Assembly (NCBI GenBank): GCA_026315105.1
Contig: CM048744.1
Location: 975,024,221-975,088,220 of the forward strand
Direction: 5' to 3'
Length of the DNA: 64,000 nt
Origin: Locusta migratoria
Taxonomy: Eukaryota; Arthropoda; Insecta; Orthoptera; Acrididae
Notes under the pieces: generated by a model
What the model was told of the DNA's origin: nothing
The model's input: only the letters and a program-made list of their open reading frames with translations
Database searches by the model: none
Shown: positions 30,961 to 42,314 of the stretch, piece after piece
How positions within the stretch are numbered: position 1 is the first letter of the stretch
How the letters are laid out: the number at the start of each line of letters is the position of its first letter
Made by a program: the position numbers and the translations under genes

Positions 30961-31700
30961 ATATTGCCTTCTGGTAGAGGCAATTGAAGGCTGCGTTCCG
31001 GAAAAAAAAAGGAAGGGGCAGAAGAAGGTGTCATGCTGGATGACGTCAGAAGCCACTAGGAGGGCACCAAAGAATGAAGATAACTGCAAAAGACAGGGAA
31101 GCACGGAGGGCTTTGCAGTCAAAACCTGCCGCACGGAAACCAACCAAATAATGTATGATCTTTCTCAGTGCTTAAAATAGTTAACACAAAACTTTTCTAA
31201 ATCTAGATCTGGTGAATAAACAAAATATTTACGACTAATTGCTGACAATTTTCTACAAATAGAAAAACAGTCGTTGAGCACAAGAGCCCTAACGAAATCA
31301 AGCCTGATTCTTTTGCTATCTACCTGTCTTTCGGTACAGTAGTTATAGCATGACGTGCAATATTTCATGTATCCTTCCATTCATAATTTCCTACCTGGCA
31401 ATTACATGGAATTTGGGAAGTTAAAAAACCAATATAAATATGATTCTGTTTAAGAAATGTGCACAGTTATTGTTTTCATGGAAAGAATATTCGAGAATCA
31501 TTTAAGCATTGTTATTTCGATTCTTAGTCGAACGGAAATTAAAGTTCGTAAAATATTGCGAATTAATTAAATCAGGACAAATATGCAATATTCTGGAACC
31601 CTAACTATCAATGATGTCAAGAACTCAAAAGTATTAGTTAAATAATCAATTAATGTCCCAGCGAATAATAATGAAACCCGCTCATTGCAATTTTTGATGT
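30961..31700. other. LINE 3' tail region and unassigned AT-rich DNA
   Basis: The first 180 bp still resemble the LINE 3' part (GGAAGGGGCAGAAGAAGG, ending CCAACCAAATAATG). The rest shows nothing recognisable. Confidence 0.4.
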
Positions 31701-31704
31701 ATTC

Positions 31705-32165
31705 CCTGATTAACTTTAAATTGGAAACAACACATAGAAAAAATTGTAGGGACGGCGAACCAATGCCTACGTTTCATTGGCAGAGCACTTAGAAGTCGCA
31801 ACAGTTCTACTAAGGAAACTGCCTACACTACACTTGTGCGTCCTATTTCGGAGTATTGCTACGCATTGTGGGATACATATGAGTTGAAACTGACGGAAGA
31901 TGTAGAGAAAGTTCAGAGAAGGGCAGCTGGTTTTGTATTATGGCAATATAGGGGAGAGAGTGTCACGGAAATAATGGACGAGTTGGGGTGGAAATAATTA
32001 AAAGAAAGGTATTATTCGTATAGGGAAGATGTATTTGCGTAATTTCTTTCGCCAACTTTCTCTTCCGAATGTGATTTTTTTCCACCTACCTACATAGGGA
32101 GACCATCATAACAAAAGAAATCACATCGAAAACAGATTTAGGCGGTAGCATGATCATAGAATTTG
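31705..32165 (+). pseudogene. CR1-group LINE fragment (post-RT region)
   Basis: The plus strand matches the end of the CR1-group ORF2: LRFIGRALRSRNSSTKETAY, TLVRPISEYCYALWD, RAAGFVLWQYRGESVTE and a decayed C-terminus. It is 5'-truncated, frameshifted and interrupted by stops. Confidence 0.8.
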
Positions 32166-34155
32166 GACACTTGATTGTAGGAATGCGTAATAGTCTGATG
32201 AATCATCTTTTACATTGATTCCCTCAAACAACAGCTTTACGAGTATGTATCGAAAACAAAAGAATCTTGCGATGCTGCAAACCTGTTTCCTTCACTGAAG
32301 CGTGGCGTGCTTCCGTCATGACACGGGCGACTCATCGTTGTATTCAACTGTTTCTCTCTGGTCGGAGAAGCGCGAATAAATATCTGCTTACTATGAGAAA
32401 TATATTGCTAAGAAACACTGCAATAATGCAGAATTATATACGCCTACCCACACAGCCAAATAGGTTCAGGCGTTTTTTTGTACAGCAGCAAAAATTATCA
32501 GACCTCCGTTCAGCAAAATCACCACATCTCAACAAAATTCAACCATTATGGTAAGTTTTAGAGCAGAGAGATTGGATCATATATACAACTCCAACGACAC
32601 TGAAGTAATTGGAGTAAGATTAGGTACTATTAAGACAAATATTTCATCGTAGAGTTACAACTGTTTTCAAAACCTATAGTGGGCCAACTATTTACTATTA
32701 TACATTATGTCTATGTTACGTTTTCATATTATTTTATCCCTCTGCTACGTACTTCAATTTGATTTATATTTATTTAGATGCACCCTAGCCCAGGAACGGT
32801 TCACAACAGATAAATATGCGTGAGAGAGTTGTTGTAGAAGCGGTGGGTTGTTGGTTAAGCAGGCATACTCAGTTCAGGTTCCATTTGTTTTAATTATTAA
32901 CTTATCAGATATTGTTTTTCTCAACTTTACCTCCTGCCTTGCATCATTATCTGAACTGTCTTGTTGGGCTTTCAGCCTTTGATTGTAACATCAATGTCTA
33001 ATATATATAATATAAGTTGAGAAAAGCAATTTCTGATGAGTTAATAAGGCTCCAAATTTAGTAAACCAATTCTTTAAAATGCGAAGACAATGAGCCCAGA
33101 AATTTGAATAATAGTGGAAAATTTTAAATGAAAGGCAAACCTTGTAAATACAATATTAATTGCAAATGACCCCTGCCATTTAAATGAAACCGCTCAGTCT
33201 ATCAAAATCACACAAAAGTGGGGCTCCCAAATTTAAGTGAACACAGCCCTTCAAAACACAATTACCAAAACACACTAAAGACGAGCTCGAACATTTAAGT
33301 AAAGTTTGAGTGAGTATAGAGACTGGTAACAGGAAACCGTGCTCAATAATATCAACAGGCAGAAGGCCAATAAAACAAAATTTACAAATGAGCCCTGCAC
33401 TTTAAAGAGCTCAGCTTATCAAAATCTAAGATGAGGGGGGGGTGGCTAATCGTTAATTTAATAAGATGACACAGGTAAACAGATGTCTGACTCAAACGGG
33501 GAGGAGAGGAATAAGGTGCCCAACGGTCAACGAGAACTTCTGGTTTGGCACGAAGGGGCTTACAAAAACGCATAGAAAGCCAGATTATAACCGCGGGGTG
33601 GCGATACCTCACGGAGGGAAAAATTTCTGCAAGAAGAAGATAAAAAAGAATAACAAAGCTGTACAACTACCGCCCCTGCAAATGCGAGCTAGCACAGGGG
33701 CAGAAACCAGATAAAATCTCCAGTTACGATAACCAAGTTAGTGTATATAGAATACTTGCTACTCAGGGGAAAGGGAAAAGAATAATACAATTGAACCAAA
33801 CTAAAAGTGCGATATAACACATGAATAAACAACTAACGACGTAGACACAGGCAACGACGGTCTCTGGGGAACGACCACCGATCCTGACAAATTCAGACAC
33901 ACAAATTTGCGGAGCTGGTTTTATCAGACAACTTATTTATTTCTTACTCCACGACAAGTGCAGGCAGCCTCGCGATGGTGTAGGTACAGGAGCGGGAAAA
34001 CGTGGCACTCGGTACGTGTGCGCTTATCGCTGCACTCGTGCTGCACACGGCCAGTCGTGGACTGGTGTTATATAGGGCGGCGGCGGCAACTTGCAGGTTG
34101 CGGCAGAGTTGACAACAGAGCGGCTGCGGACGTTGATGTCACTACACAACGAACG
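32166..34155. other. unassigned DNA with one small hairpin
   Basis: A hairpin of about 36-bp imperfect arms lies at 32887-32926 and 33012-33052 (TTAACTTATCAGATATTG against CAATTTCTGATGAGTTAA). No protein domain or repeat family was recognised, although 33420-34150 has a less AT-rich, repeat-like character. Confidence 0.4.
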
Positions 34156-35285
34156 TTAAGGCTAGTCTACACGACGACACTAGGTTGCGACACTCGTTGC
34201 GTGAAATGAGTTGCGCGCAACTGGTTTCGTGTGTCTCTGTAGACACGGCGCCAATACTATACACTAGTTTCGTTGATTTGAGAGTGCCGTAGACGCAGTA
34301 GAATGCAAGTTTTGGTAGCTGTAACACTTGAAGCGGAGCTATTGCTTCTCTGTGTGAAGTCGCTGCACTAAGACTAAGCATAAAAACAATAATAAACGTG
34401 TTTGGGTTCGTGACTGGATTAAAAAAATACGTCACCTCGGTTGCTCAGCGATTTTGCTGAAAGAAATTGCGATTGAAAACCCTAGAAGTTATTGTAATCA
34501 ACTTAGAATGCTACCAGAGCAGTTCACGTTTCTTTTAAACACAGTAGTGCAATAAAGAAATAAGATACTGTTATGCGTGAGGCATTGTTACCAGAACTCA
34601 AATTGCTTTACGTTTCTTGTCAAGTAGATCAAAAATGTTCAAATATTTGTTGAGCTTATGGGACTTAACTACGGGGTCACCAGTCCCTAAACTTACAAAC
34701 TACTTATGAACTAGCTAAAACTAAGGACGGCACAAATATCCATGCCCGAGAGGGGATTCGAACCCCCGACCGTACTGACCGTGCAGACCGTGACTGGAAC
34801 GCCTCAGTCCCCTCAGCCACCGCCGCCGGCGTTAAGTAGATATTCGTCTCTACAGTACCTGTACAGTGTTCCGAAACCCACAATTGCCATAGTTCGTTTG
34901 TTTGGGATTTCGCACTGAAAGTATTTTAGCCTGCAATTCATTAATCGTCAACTGATCAATATTTAATTGACGAATAATCGCTTCAAGAGCAAAACACGCC
35001 GCTGCTTATTCCTGAAAGTTTCACCGTTAAAATCGCACAAAAACCTGTACATCGCATATATGTTCAAAAGTCGAATTATTTCTTCCGTTCGCCCCTTTAT
35101 GTTGTATTTTGTTCTGTATTGGTTATAACCTAACCTAAAAACACGCGCAATCAGTTTCGCCAAAGTTGGAAGGTGCCGAAACTGTTTCGTTTTGCCAACG
35201 AGTTGCGCGAACGCCTGCCGCGCATGCGCACTAGCCATTAGCGCAGTTTCATGAAACGTTGTGTCGTCGTGTAAACTAGCCTTTA
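34156..35285 (-). mobile_element. PIF/Harbinger-type element, internally decayed, copy 1
   Basis: AGGCTAGTCTACACGACGAC (34159) mirrors GTCGTCGTGTAAACTAGCCT (35263-35282). TTA lies on both sides (34156-34158 and 35283-35285), the 3-bp duplication typical of Harbinger. Interior sequence matches the copy at 44480-45380 in reverse orientation. A relic equivalent to WIKTRRQLCCSATLLKE is present near 34410-34460. A SINE is inserted at 34633-34832. Confidence 0.8.
34633..34832 (-). mobile_element. tRNA-derived SINE (head variant a) inside Harbinger-type element
   Basis: Standard body (TTATGGGACTTAACTACGGG) and B box are present. AAGTAGAT on both sides (34625-34632 and about 34836-34843) is the likely duplication. 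Confidence 0.9.
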
Positions 35286-35299
35286 AATTTCAAGCACCA

Positions 35300-36228
35300 G
35301 GAAATGCAGAGTGAATCGAAGAAACAGAGAAGTAGGGATTTGTCGTCTTTTAAAAGGGAATGGGAGCATTCAGTGCATTTTGCTCCAAGATGTACTCTGT
35401 GCAAAAGTAGCAAAACTAGGGGACATCATGCAAGATGTTATTAATACAGTTAATTATTTCAGATCCCACGGCATTTCACATCGACAATGTTTAGCCGAAA
35501 TTGGGGAAGAATACGGTGACATACCATACCACAGTGAAATCAGCTGGCTTAGCAGAGGCAATGTACTTCAAAAGATTTTTTAAACTGAGAATACTAGTAA
35601 GACCCCAGTTTAAAAAATCCAGAGTTGTTTGCCGAACTTGCATTTTAGTGGACATTACTTCACGTATGAATAAATTTAATTCTAGTTTGCAAGGCGAAAA
35701 TCAACTGATTTGGGAAATGAACAAAAAGTGGTAGCTTGCATCAGAAAGCTTACGCTGTGGCAATGACTTCTCATATCAGAGAACGCGGTGTACTTCCCTA
35801 CTCTGTCCTCCGTCCAAGAAATGAATGTGTTTCCGTAATTATTGCCATAAAAGAGGAATTTCTGCAAGTGATCTGGGGATGTATGACATGTATCCCAAGC
35901 TTTTGCTGTTTCTGTAGAGGATATTCATTCTGATCTGCAAATGGAACTAATAGATCTACAGCGTAATTTTCGTCTGAAAAAAAAGTTCCTTTTGGCAAGA
36001 CGTCTAATAGTTTTTTTTTATGAAAACTTTCCCCGTCTCCATCGTGAAGCAGCGAAGAACATGTCTGTATTTGGTTCGACATATTATGTATGTGAGCGAT
36101 TTTTTTCTGTAATGAAACTTAATAAGTCATGTTTACGAGGAAACATGAGTGATGAAAATTTGCTTAATTGTTTACGTTTGTTTGTATGTAAAAGACTTGT
36201 ACCAGACATTAACCGTATTGTAAGCACA
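35300..36228 (+). pseudogene. hAT-type transposase remnant (GTF2IRD2/ZBED-like)
   Basis: The plus strand opens with KKQRSRDLSSFKREWEHSVHF (BED-like start), then ISHRQCLAEIGEEYGDIPYH, EISWLSRGNVLQKIF and LQMELIDLQRNFRLKKKF. It ends with the hAT dimerisation part (AAKNMSVFGSTYYVCERFFS, VMKLNKSCLRGNMSDENL and a P-D-I-N end). This order matches transposases related to GTF2IRD2. Several stops and frameshifts break it, and part of the centre is missing. It abuts the 3' tail of a LINE at 36229. Confidence 0.8.
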
Positions 36229-37240
36229 TCTACATCTACATCTACATGGGATACTCTGCAAATCACATTTAAGTGCCTGGCAGAGGGTTCATCGAACCAC
36301 CATTATACTATGCCTCTCCCATTCCATTCTCGAATAGCGCGTGGGAAGAAAGAACACCTGAATCTCTCCGTTCGAGCTCTGATTTCTCGTTTTTTATTCT
36401 GATGATCATTTCTACCTATGTAAGTGGGAGTCAACAATATATTTTCGCATTCGGAGGAGAATGTTGGCGATTGGAGTTTCGCAAGTAACCCACGCCGCAG
36501 CGATAAGCGCCGTTGTTGTAATGATTCCCATCCCAGATCGTGTATCATTTCCGTGACGCTGTCTCTCCTGTATCGTGACAATACGAAACGAGCTGCCCTT
36601 CTTTGGACTCTTTCGATGTCCTCCGTCAAACCCACGTGATAAGGATCCCACATTGGGCTGCAATACTCCAAAAATGGACGGACAAGCGTAGTGTATGCAG
36701 TTTCTTTTGTAGTTCTGTTGCATGTTTTAAGGGTTCTGCCAATAAAACGCAGTCTCTGGTTCGCCTTTCCCACGACATTATCTACGTGTTCTTTCCAGTT
36801 TAAGTCTGAAGTAATAGTAATTCCTAGGTATTTTGTGGAGTTTACGGCCTTCACTTTTGATTGATTTATGTTGTAAACAAAGTTTAACGGATTTCTTTTC
36901 GTACTCAAGTGGACGACTTCACACTTCTCATTATTTAGACTCAATTGCCAATTTTCAGACCATACTGATATCTTATTCAGATCGTTCTGCAGTTGGTTTT
37001 GATCTTCAGATGATTTTACTAGACGGTAAATGCCGGCGTCATCTGCAAACAACCTAAGAGAGCTACTTAGATTTTCCCCTAAATCGTTTATGTAAATAAG
37101 GAATAGCGGAGGACCAATAACACTACCCTGTGGAACGCCCGATATCACCTCTATTTTAGTCGATGCCTTACCATCGATTACTACGAACTGTGTCCTCTTT
37201 GACAGGAAATCCCCTATCCAATCGCAGAAGTGACAAATGA
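36229..37240 (-). pseudogene. 5'-truncated CR1-group LINE with ATGTAG-type tail
   Basis: The minus-strand frame 37148-36303 (281 codons) is open: GVPQGSVIGPPLFLIYINDL, FADDAGIYRLV (catalytic DD intact), TKYLGITITSDLNWKEH, RRAARFVLSRY and FFPRAIREWNGRG. Homology continues upstream to about 37232 (FVVIDGKAS). Three CTACAT units at 36229-36246 form the tail. It is truncated within the RT, so it is a dead-on-arrival insertion with an unusually clean 3' half. Confidence 0.88.
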
Positions 37241-38164
37241 ATAAAATGAATCATAGGTAATAGGACAAACCATGATTTATTTTCAGCTATCCTATTAACC
37301 AAGTTCCTTTATTTGACAAATCGAGGTAGGAAAGAAAGCGTTATAGGCAGATGCGGTGAGAGGACAAGAAAGGGTGTGACCGGGGGGGGGGGATGCAAGA
37401 GGAGCGTGTGGCCGTCTTGCCCTGCGTGCACGATGCACACAGCTGCACACGAGCAGAACTCCTGCCCTGCTGTAGGAGGAGGGTGTCAACCAACATTCCA
37501 CACATCCCAGATGAAAAGCGGCTGGAACGACGCGAGGCGCAGCCGGGGCTGAGTGCGGTCTACCAGCTATTGACAGCTGGGACGCTTGGCGAGGGACGGA
37601 CGCGGTGTCGCACGGCCGCTAGGAACGCGACCACATAGTCGGGAGACGAGGTAAACAGCCCGCGACGAGGTGCTGTTATCACCTGACAGAGAAGGCCCCC
37701 CGGGCTAAGTTCAGCTCATGGCTTGCATGGCTCCCCATGGACAAATTCTCACGAAGTACAAGTTCGATGCACACGCAGGGCCCGGCCACAAACTACCCGT
37801 TAACCAAAATCACTCGAGCCTGGCGATGTCATCCACCGTATCGAACTCACTGTCTCACTCCACTACCCACGCAGCAACTCACACACTCCTCTCTCCAACT
37901 GCCTGGTCCCGCCACTGTAGCGCCACCCGAGGCAAGGAAAACGCACACCACAAGACAACTGACGCACGATACACCAAACAGCGCCACGTGCACAGACAGA
38001 TCGATGGTGCTTGCGACAGTAATTAAATCAAGGACCGGGCCAATCGAAGAAACGGGAGCTGGGACGGCTCAGTGCGTGTCAATTCGATACACACTACAAA
38101 GAAAATTTGAGAAAAAGTGTCCGTCCTTTGGAATGCGGATAATTGACGTAAAACTGGGGGAAAA
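37241..38164. other. unassigned, moderately GC-rich DNA
   Basis: Overlapping frames on the plus strand at 37313-37638 and 37718-38186 have no recognised domain. A G run lies at 37382-37392. Confidence 0.4.
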
Positions 38165-38798
38165 ATTGGCAATTGACTCTAAATAATGAGAAGTGTGAAG
38201 TCGACCACATGAGTACGAAAAGAAATCCGTTAAAATTTGTTTCAATCAAAAGTGAAGGCCGTAAACTCCACAAAATACCTAGGAATTACTATTACTTCAG
38301 ATTTAAACTGGAAAGAACACGTAGATAATGTCGTGGGAAAGGCGAACCAAAGACTCCGTTTTATTGGCAGAACCCTTAACAGATGCGACAGAAGTAGTAA
38401 AGAAACTGCATACACTACTCTTGTCCGTCCATATTTGGAGTATTGCTGCCCAGTGTGGGATCCTTATCAGGTGGGTTTGACGGAGGACATCGAAAGAGTC
38501 CAAAGAAGGGCAGCTCGTTTCGTATTGTCAAGATACAGGGGAGACACCGTTACGGTAATGATACAGGATCTGGGATGGGAATCATTACAACAACGGCGCT
38601 TATCGCTGCGGCGTGGGCTACTTACGAAACTCCAATCGCCAACATTCTCCTCCGAATGCAAAAATGTACTGTTGACTCCCATGTACATAGATAGAAATCA
38701 CCGTCAGAATAAAATACGAGAAATCAGATCTCGAACTGAGAGATTCAGGTGTTCTTTCTTCCCGCGCGCTATTCGAGAATGCAATGGGATATAAATAG
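38165..38798 (+). pseudogene. CR1-group LINE fragment, plus strand
   Basis: The frame 38237-38794 reads KVKAVNSTKYLGITITSDLN, RLRFIGRTLNRCDRSSKETA, RRAARFVLSRYRGDTVTVM and FFPRAIRECNG. It is about as long as the 3' half of the copy at 36229-37240 and in opposite orientation, so the two form a spaced inverted pair. It lacks its own tail; a SINE follows. Confidence 0.88.
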
Positions 38799-38799
38799 T

Positions 38800-38975
38800 A
38801 TTCAAATGTTCAAATGTTTGTAGAACTTATGGGACTTAACTACGGGGTCATCAGTCCCTAAGCTTACAAACTACTTATGAACTAGCTAAGACTAAGGACG
38901 GCACAAATATCCATGCCCGAAGGGGGATTCGAACCCCCGACCGTAGTGGCCGTGCAGACCGTGACTGGAGCGCAT
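38800..38975 (-). mobile_element. tRNA-derived SINE (head variant a), 5'-truncated
   Basis: The body and B box are standard, but the head ends at GACTGGAGCGC without the CCACCGCGGCCGGC terminus. Confidence 0.85.
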
Positions 38976-39704
38976 CACTCTCGAGTCTGGAAAGAGGATC
39001 CGGTGGGTACCTGATGTACAGGTAATCAAGGACAGCATCTGTCGGACCAAGACCCAGACTGCATATTAGTCGATACTCGTCCGTGTGCATTTGCGTCACA
39101 GGCGACACACGTGGGAGACTGATGACCTCCGTAGTTTTGTCCCCCTAAAACATCCAAACAACAACAACAACAACCCCGACACACGTTGGTGCGTCTGCGC
39201 GGTGAATTCTGTGAAGTCGTGACTGTCATACTTGTTCCCCATTGACTGAAAGGTACCATGTAGACTGAACATCAGTGGCAAGTAGAGTACCCACAAATCG
39301 GCAGTCGACACTCCAATTGACGCTGAGGTGCTTTCCCTCAATCACAATTGAAGATCTGTTCTTCTGAAGAAAGCCGTAGATCGCCGTGTTGGAAGTATCG
39401 CCACAGTCTAACATACACAGTCACGACACTTCCGCATATTTTTGTTATACACGGCGACAGCAGCGCTCCAAGCGGCCGGCAAGCTACATTTCTGAATACG
39501 GCATTGGATGAGTGCGAATAGTATCGCTTATATTGATTTTTACAGACTTTTCACACTAGGGAACGTATGTAGTGCCATAAAATAGGTAATAATTTTAAAT
39601 TAGCTCCACCTTTGTCTTTATTACAATTATATATCTTTGACGACGTTTCAGCGTTCATTTTAATGAAATAAATCGCAATTTGCGCTCACTTATGGCATCA
39701 CTGT
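38976..39704. other. unassigned DNA with a SINE/LINE-type 3' end
   Basis: GACTGATGACCTCCGTAG at 39116-39133 followed by a (CAA)n run at 39160-39175 looks like the 3' end of a retroelement. No coding feature. Confidence 0.4.
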
Positions 39705-39905
39705 ATTAGGTTTAGATGGAATACCAAAGGGTGGCGAATGAAAATTTGTGCCCGGCCGGGATTCGAACCCGGCATCTTCTGCTTACTAGGCAGACGCGTT
39801 GACCACTCCGCCACCGAGGACACAGTGATCAGTCCCCCTGCAGAGGACTCTTTCCTGCACGTCTTCCCCAGACCCAAATATCCATTTGCCACGCTGTCTC
39901 TTTCC
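39705..39905 (-). mobile_element. tRNA-derived SINE, family T2
   Basis: On the minus strand the head TCGGTGGCGGAGTGGTCAAC (A-box region) and GGGTTCGAATCCCGGCC (perfect B box) are flanked by AGAGTCCTCTGCAG upstream and CCTTTGGTATTCCAT downstream, as in the copy at 3480-3665. Confidence 0.8.
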
Positions 39906-40824
39906 TATTACCACAATTGTTGCTACAACTGAACCACAAACGACAAGAATCTTTGATATTGTCTTCTTAAGCTAAAGTAATGACACTCAAACGAATATAC
40001 GCGTAAGACGAGTGAAGCTTAAAAATATGCGAATCATTAGACTACGCACCTATCAAATATTATTTTTAAAAACTACATTAGAGCTCACAGGATACCATTA
40101 GAAAGCGGGAGCTGTTGTAATGTTACAATGTACAACAGGAAGGCGTCCGAGACATCTTTCGACACAATTGACACCCCCCCCCCAGGCTAATCAACCATTC
40201 TCTAACGACGTCGTTGGCTTGCAAGCACATCAAACGTCAACGTTTCGCGTGTACCACTACAGTCATTTTCACTCTCTTCCGTGTTACACCCTTTGTTTGG
40301 TGAGTTTTAACACATCGTTTTCTATTACATTGTAGTGCTTTTTATTCTACTCTCTACGGTTGGAACAAGGGACTGATAACCGTAGTCGTTTAGTCCCTTT
40401 AAAAATCAAACCATCCATCCATCACTCTCTTCCCGCAACTCGATGCTTCTAACTGTATCGGTGCTCGTTCAGACCTCGTAGTTCCCATCCGGATCTGGCT
40501 ATGATCCCGGGGGGGGGGGGGGGAGAGGAGGAGGAGGAGGAGGTGCTGCGACATTGATACTGACGGTACTAAAACGGCTAACGGTCTTCCCACGACGTCG
40601 CAGATTGGCAACTGTCTCAGTGCCACCCGCAGGAAGTCGATATGGACTGACAGGCCATATAGGTCAACGTAAGCGCCAGCGGTGTGGGCATCCCATCTGA
40701 CACAGGTGTATTGCACACGGCCGGTCAAAGTTAGTGCAGCGCCGTAACTCAAACCAGCCGTTTTCGCGTGCTAACTGTGTTATCGAATAGATGGTAGAAT
40801 CAGCCACTGCATTGTCGGTCGTGG
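39906..40824. other. unassigned DNA
   Basis: A G run (40510-40521) followed by GAGGAG units lies at 40510-40545. The strip 40360-40430 has a retroelement-like CTGATAACCGTAGTCG phrase and CCATCCAT units. No gene. Confidence 0.4.
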
Positions 40825-41012
40825 AAGCTTAGGGTTTAACGTCCCGCAGACAGCTTGGTCATTAGAGACAGAGCTTGCGGTCGATTTTGTCGGTAGAACG
40901 GGATTTAGGGAAATCTTGGAAAATCTAAATCGGGATGACCGGATTGGATTTGAAGCACCGTCTCCCCAATGCAAATCCAGAGCTTTACCACTGTGCCACC
41001 TCGGTCGCCACC
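40825..41012 (-). mobile_element. tRNA-derived SINE, third family
   Basis: The minus strand has a CGAGGTGGCACAGTGGTAAAG A-box region at the head, and the body contains CCGGTCATCCCGATTTAG and TTTCCCTAAATC and ends near the CGTTAAACCC block. This layout is a common insect SINE. Only one copy is seen here, so family limits are approximate. Confidence 0.6.
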
Positions 41013-42119
41013 CATGGATGTTACAAGTGTTTCACAGGATTGATTCAAACCTTTTACCTCAGTACCGTTTGAGCTACTGCTCTATAAATATAATTATTTT
41101 ATGCACTCCATATGCACTATTTCAACGACAAATCATGCGTGAATTGAAAAAAAATCTCGAGTGTGAATCATTTTTATTGTTTTCCGTGTATTTAGATGGA
41201 GACCTGTTAGAGAAAACTGGGTCAACTGCGAGGGTCGATTAACTCACTCCGGGACTTGTTTTCCTTTCCAGCTTCAAATCGATGCCTAGGCCGGAGGTTC
41301 TGTATGCAGCAGTAAACGGTACCTGTGGTGTCGCACAAGTACAAAGTGCGCGCCACCTACTTTCGCCGCGTGCCGTCATGCACGCACGGCGCGGCGTTCT
41401 CACGACGACAGCCACGAGCGCCCTCTGCTGCAACCCCGCTCGTGGCCACCACGGAAAGACACCGGTCACTTCGGACGGAGATAGCAACCAGTTAGGACCT
41501 TCGTAATCAGATAGGCACCAGTGAAGACTTTGCTATCGTACAGGCACTAGGCCGGACTCTAACAACTATGTATCAACATTCTGCAGTACTATGTAAAAGT
41601 TAAGTATTGTTACATTCTGTGCAATATATATCTCTTTCTAATTTACTCGAGTGTTTATAGTTTCTGGCTGCTCCCCTCCGTACCTGCACCAGCGTGCTGT
41701 CTTTGTTCCTGTGTCGGTCTCGTTCCACTCGGCCACCGACACCCACGACGAGGCTGGGACACAAAAGCGACGACGAAGTTGGGACTCAAAAGTACCTGTG
41801 TTCTGTTACTGGTGGACGTAGTTCTTTCCCCATGCTTCTGAATAAACATTTATTCAAGATGGAGGACAACAGTGGAACCGATTGTTGTGATGAAGATTTG
41901 GTGAACGAGGGCGTAAACCCTCCTGAAATTACAGATGGTTTCAGGCTCAGTAAGACTGTGGGTCACTCAGTCGCAGTAACACATTAGAATACTGTGCGCA
42001 TTTCCAACTACGCACTATCTCTATTACTGACGACACTGGTCGTGTTGGATCACAACCCACGGTAGTAATTTCTGAGAAGCCCGTGGTAAACTGGACCTCG
42101 ACAATCGACGCATACATAA
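41013..42119. other. unassigned DNA
   Basis: The strip 41280-41500 is GC-rich. A CTGAATAAACATTTATTCAAG phrase at 41838 includes an AATAAA. No domain-bearing frame was recognised. Confidence 0.4.
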
Positions 42120-42265
42120 CCTGTCGTTCAACTGCAAGGATGTGTAATCTGTCGTTAGGAACAGTGAACACAATAATTTATGATCATTTGTTGTTCCGAA
42201 AAATGAGTGCTCGTTAGATCCTAAAGCAGTTTCCTACTTTTGACAGACACAGAAGAGTTGAATTG
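42120..42265 (+). pseudogene. mariner transposase N-terminal fragment
   Basis: The plus strand reads RMCNLSLGTVNTIIYDHLLF, RKMSAR and then a stop. This matches the second helix-turn-helix and linker of mariner transposases (VSVGTVHTIIHDHL-KVCARW). Both sides are missing. Confidence 0.6.
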
Positions 42266-42314
42266 AGAATTGAAGTAATGCTATGAAATAGGCCAGGTTC
42301 TTCTGATCACATCA

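Noticed and set aside
33037..33060. CTGATGAG followed by GTTAATAAGG as another hammerhead core
   Set aside because: No GAA junction or stem III follows at a suitable distance.
39770..39840. tRNA gene on the minus strand (good A and B boxes)
   Set aside because: The flanks match another copy at 3.5 kb, so it is a SINE head, and the acceptor ends do not pair convincingly.
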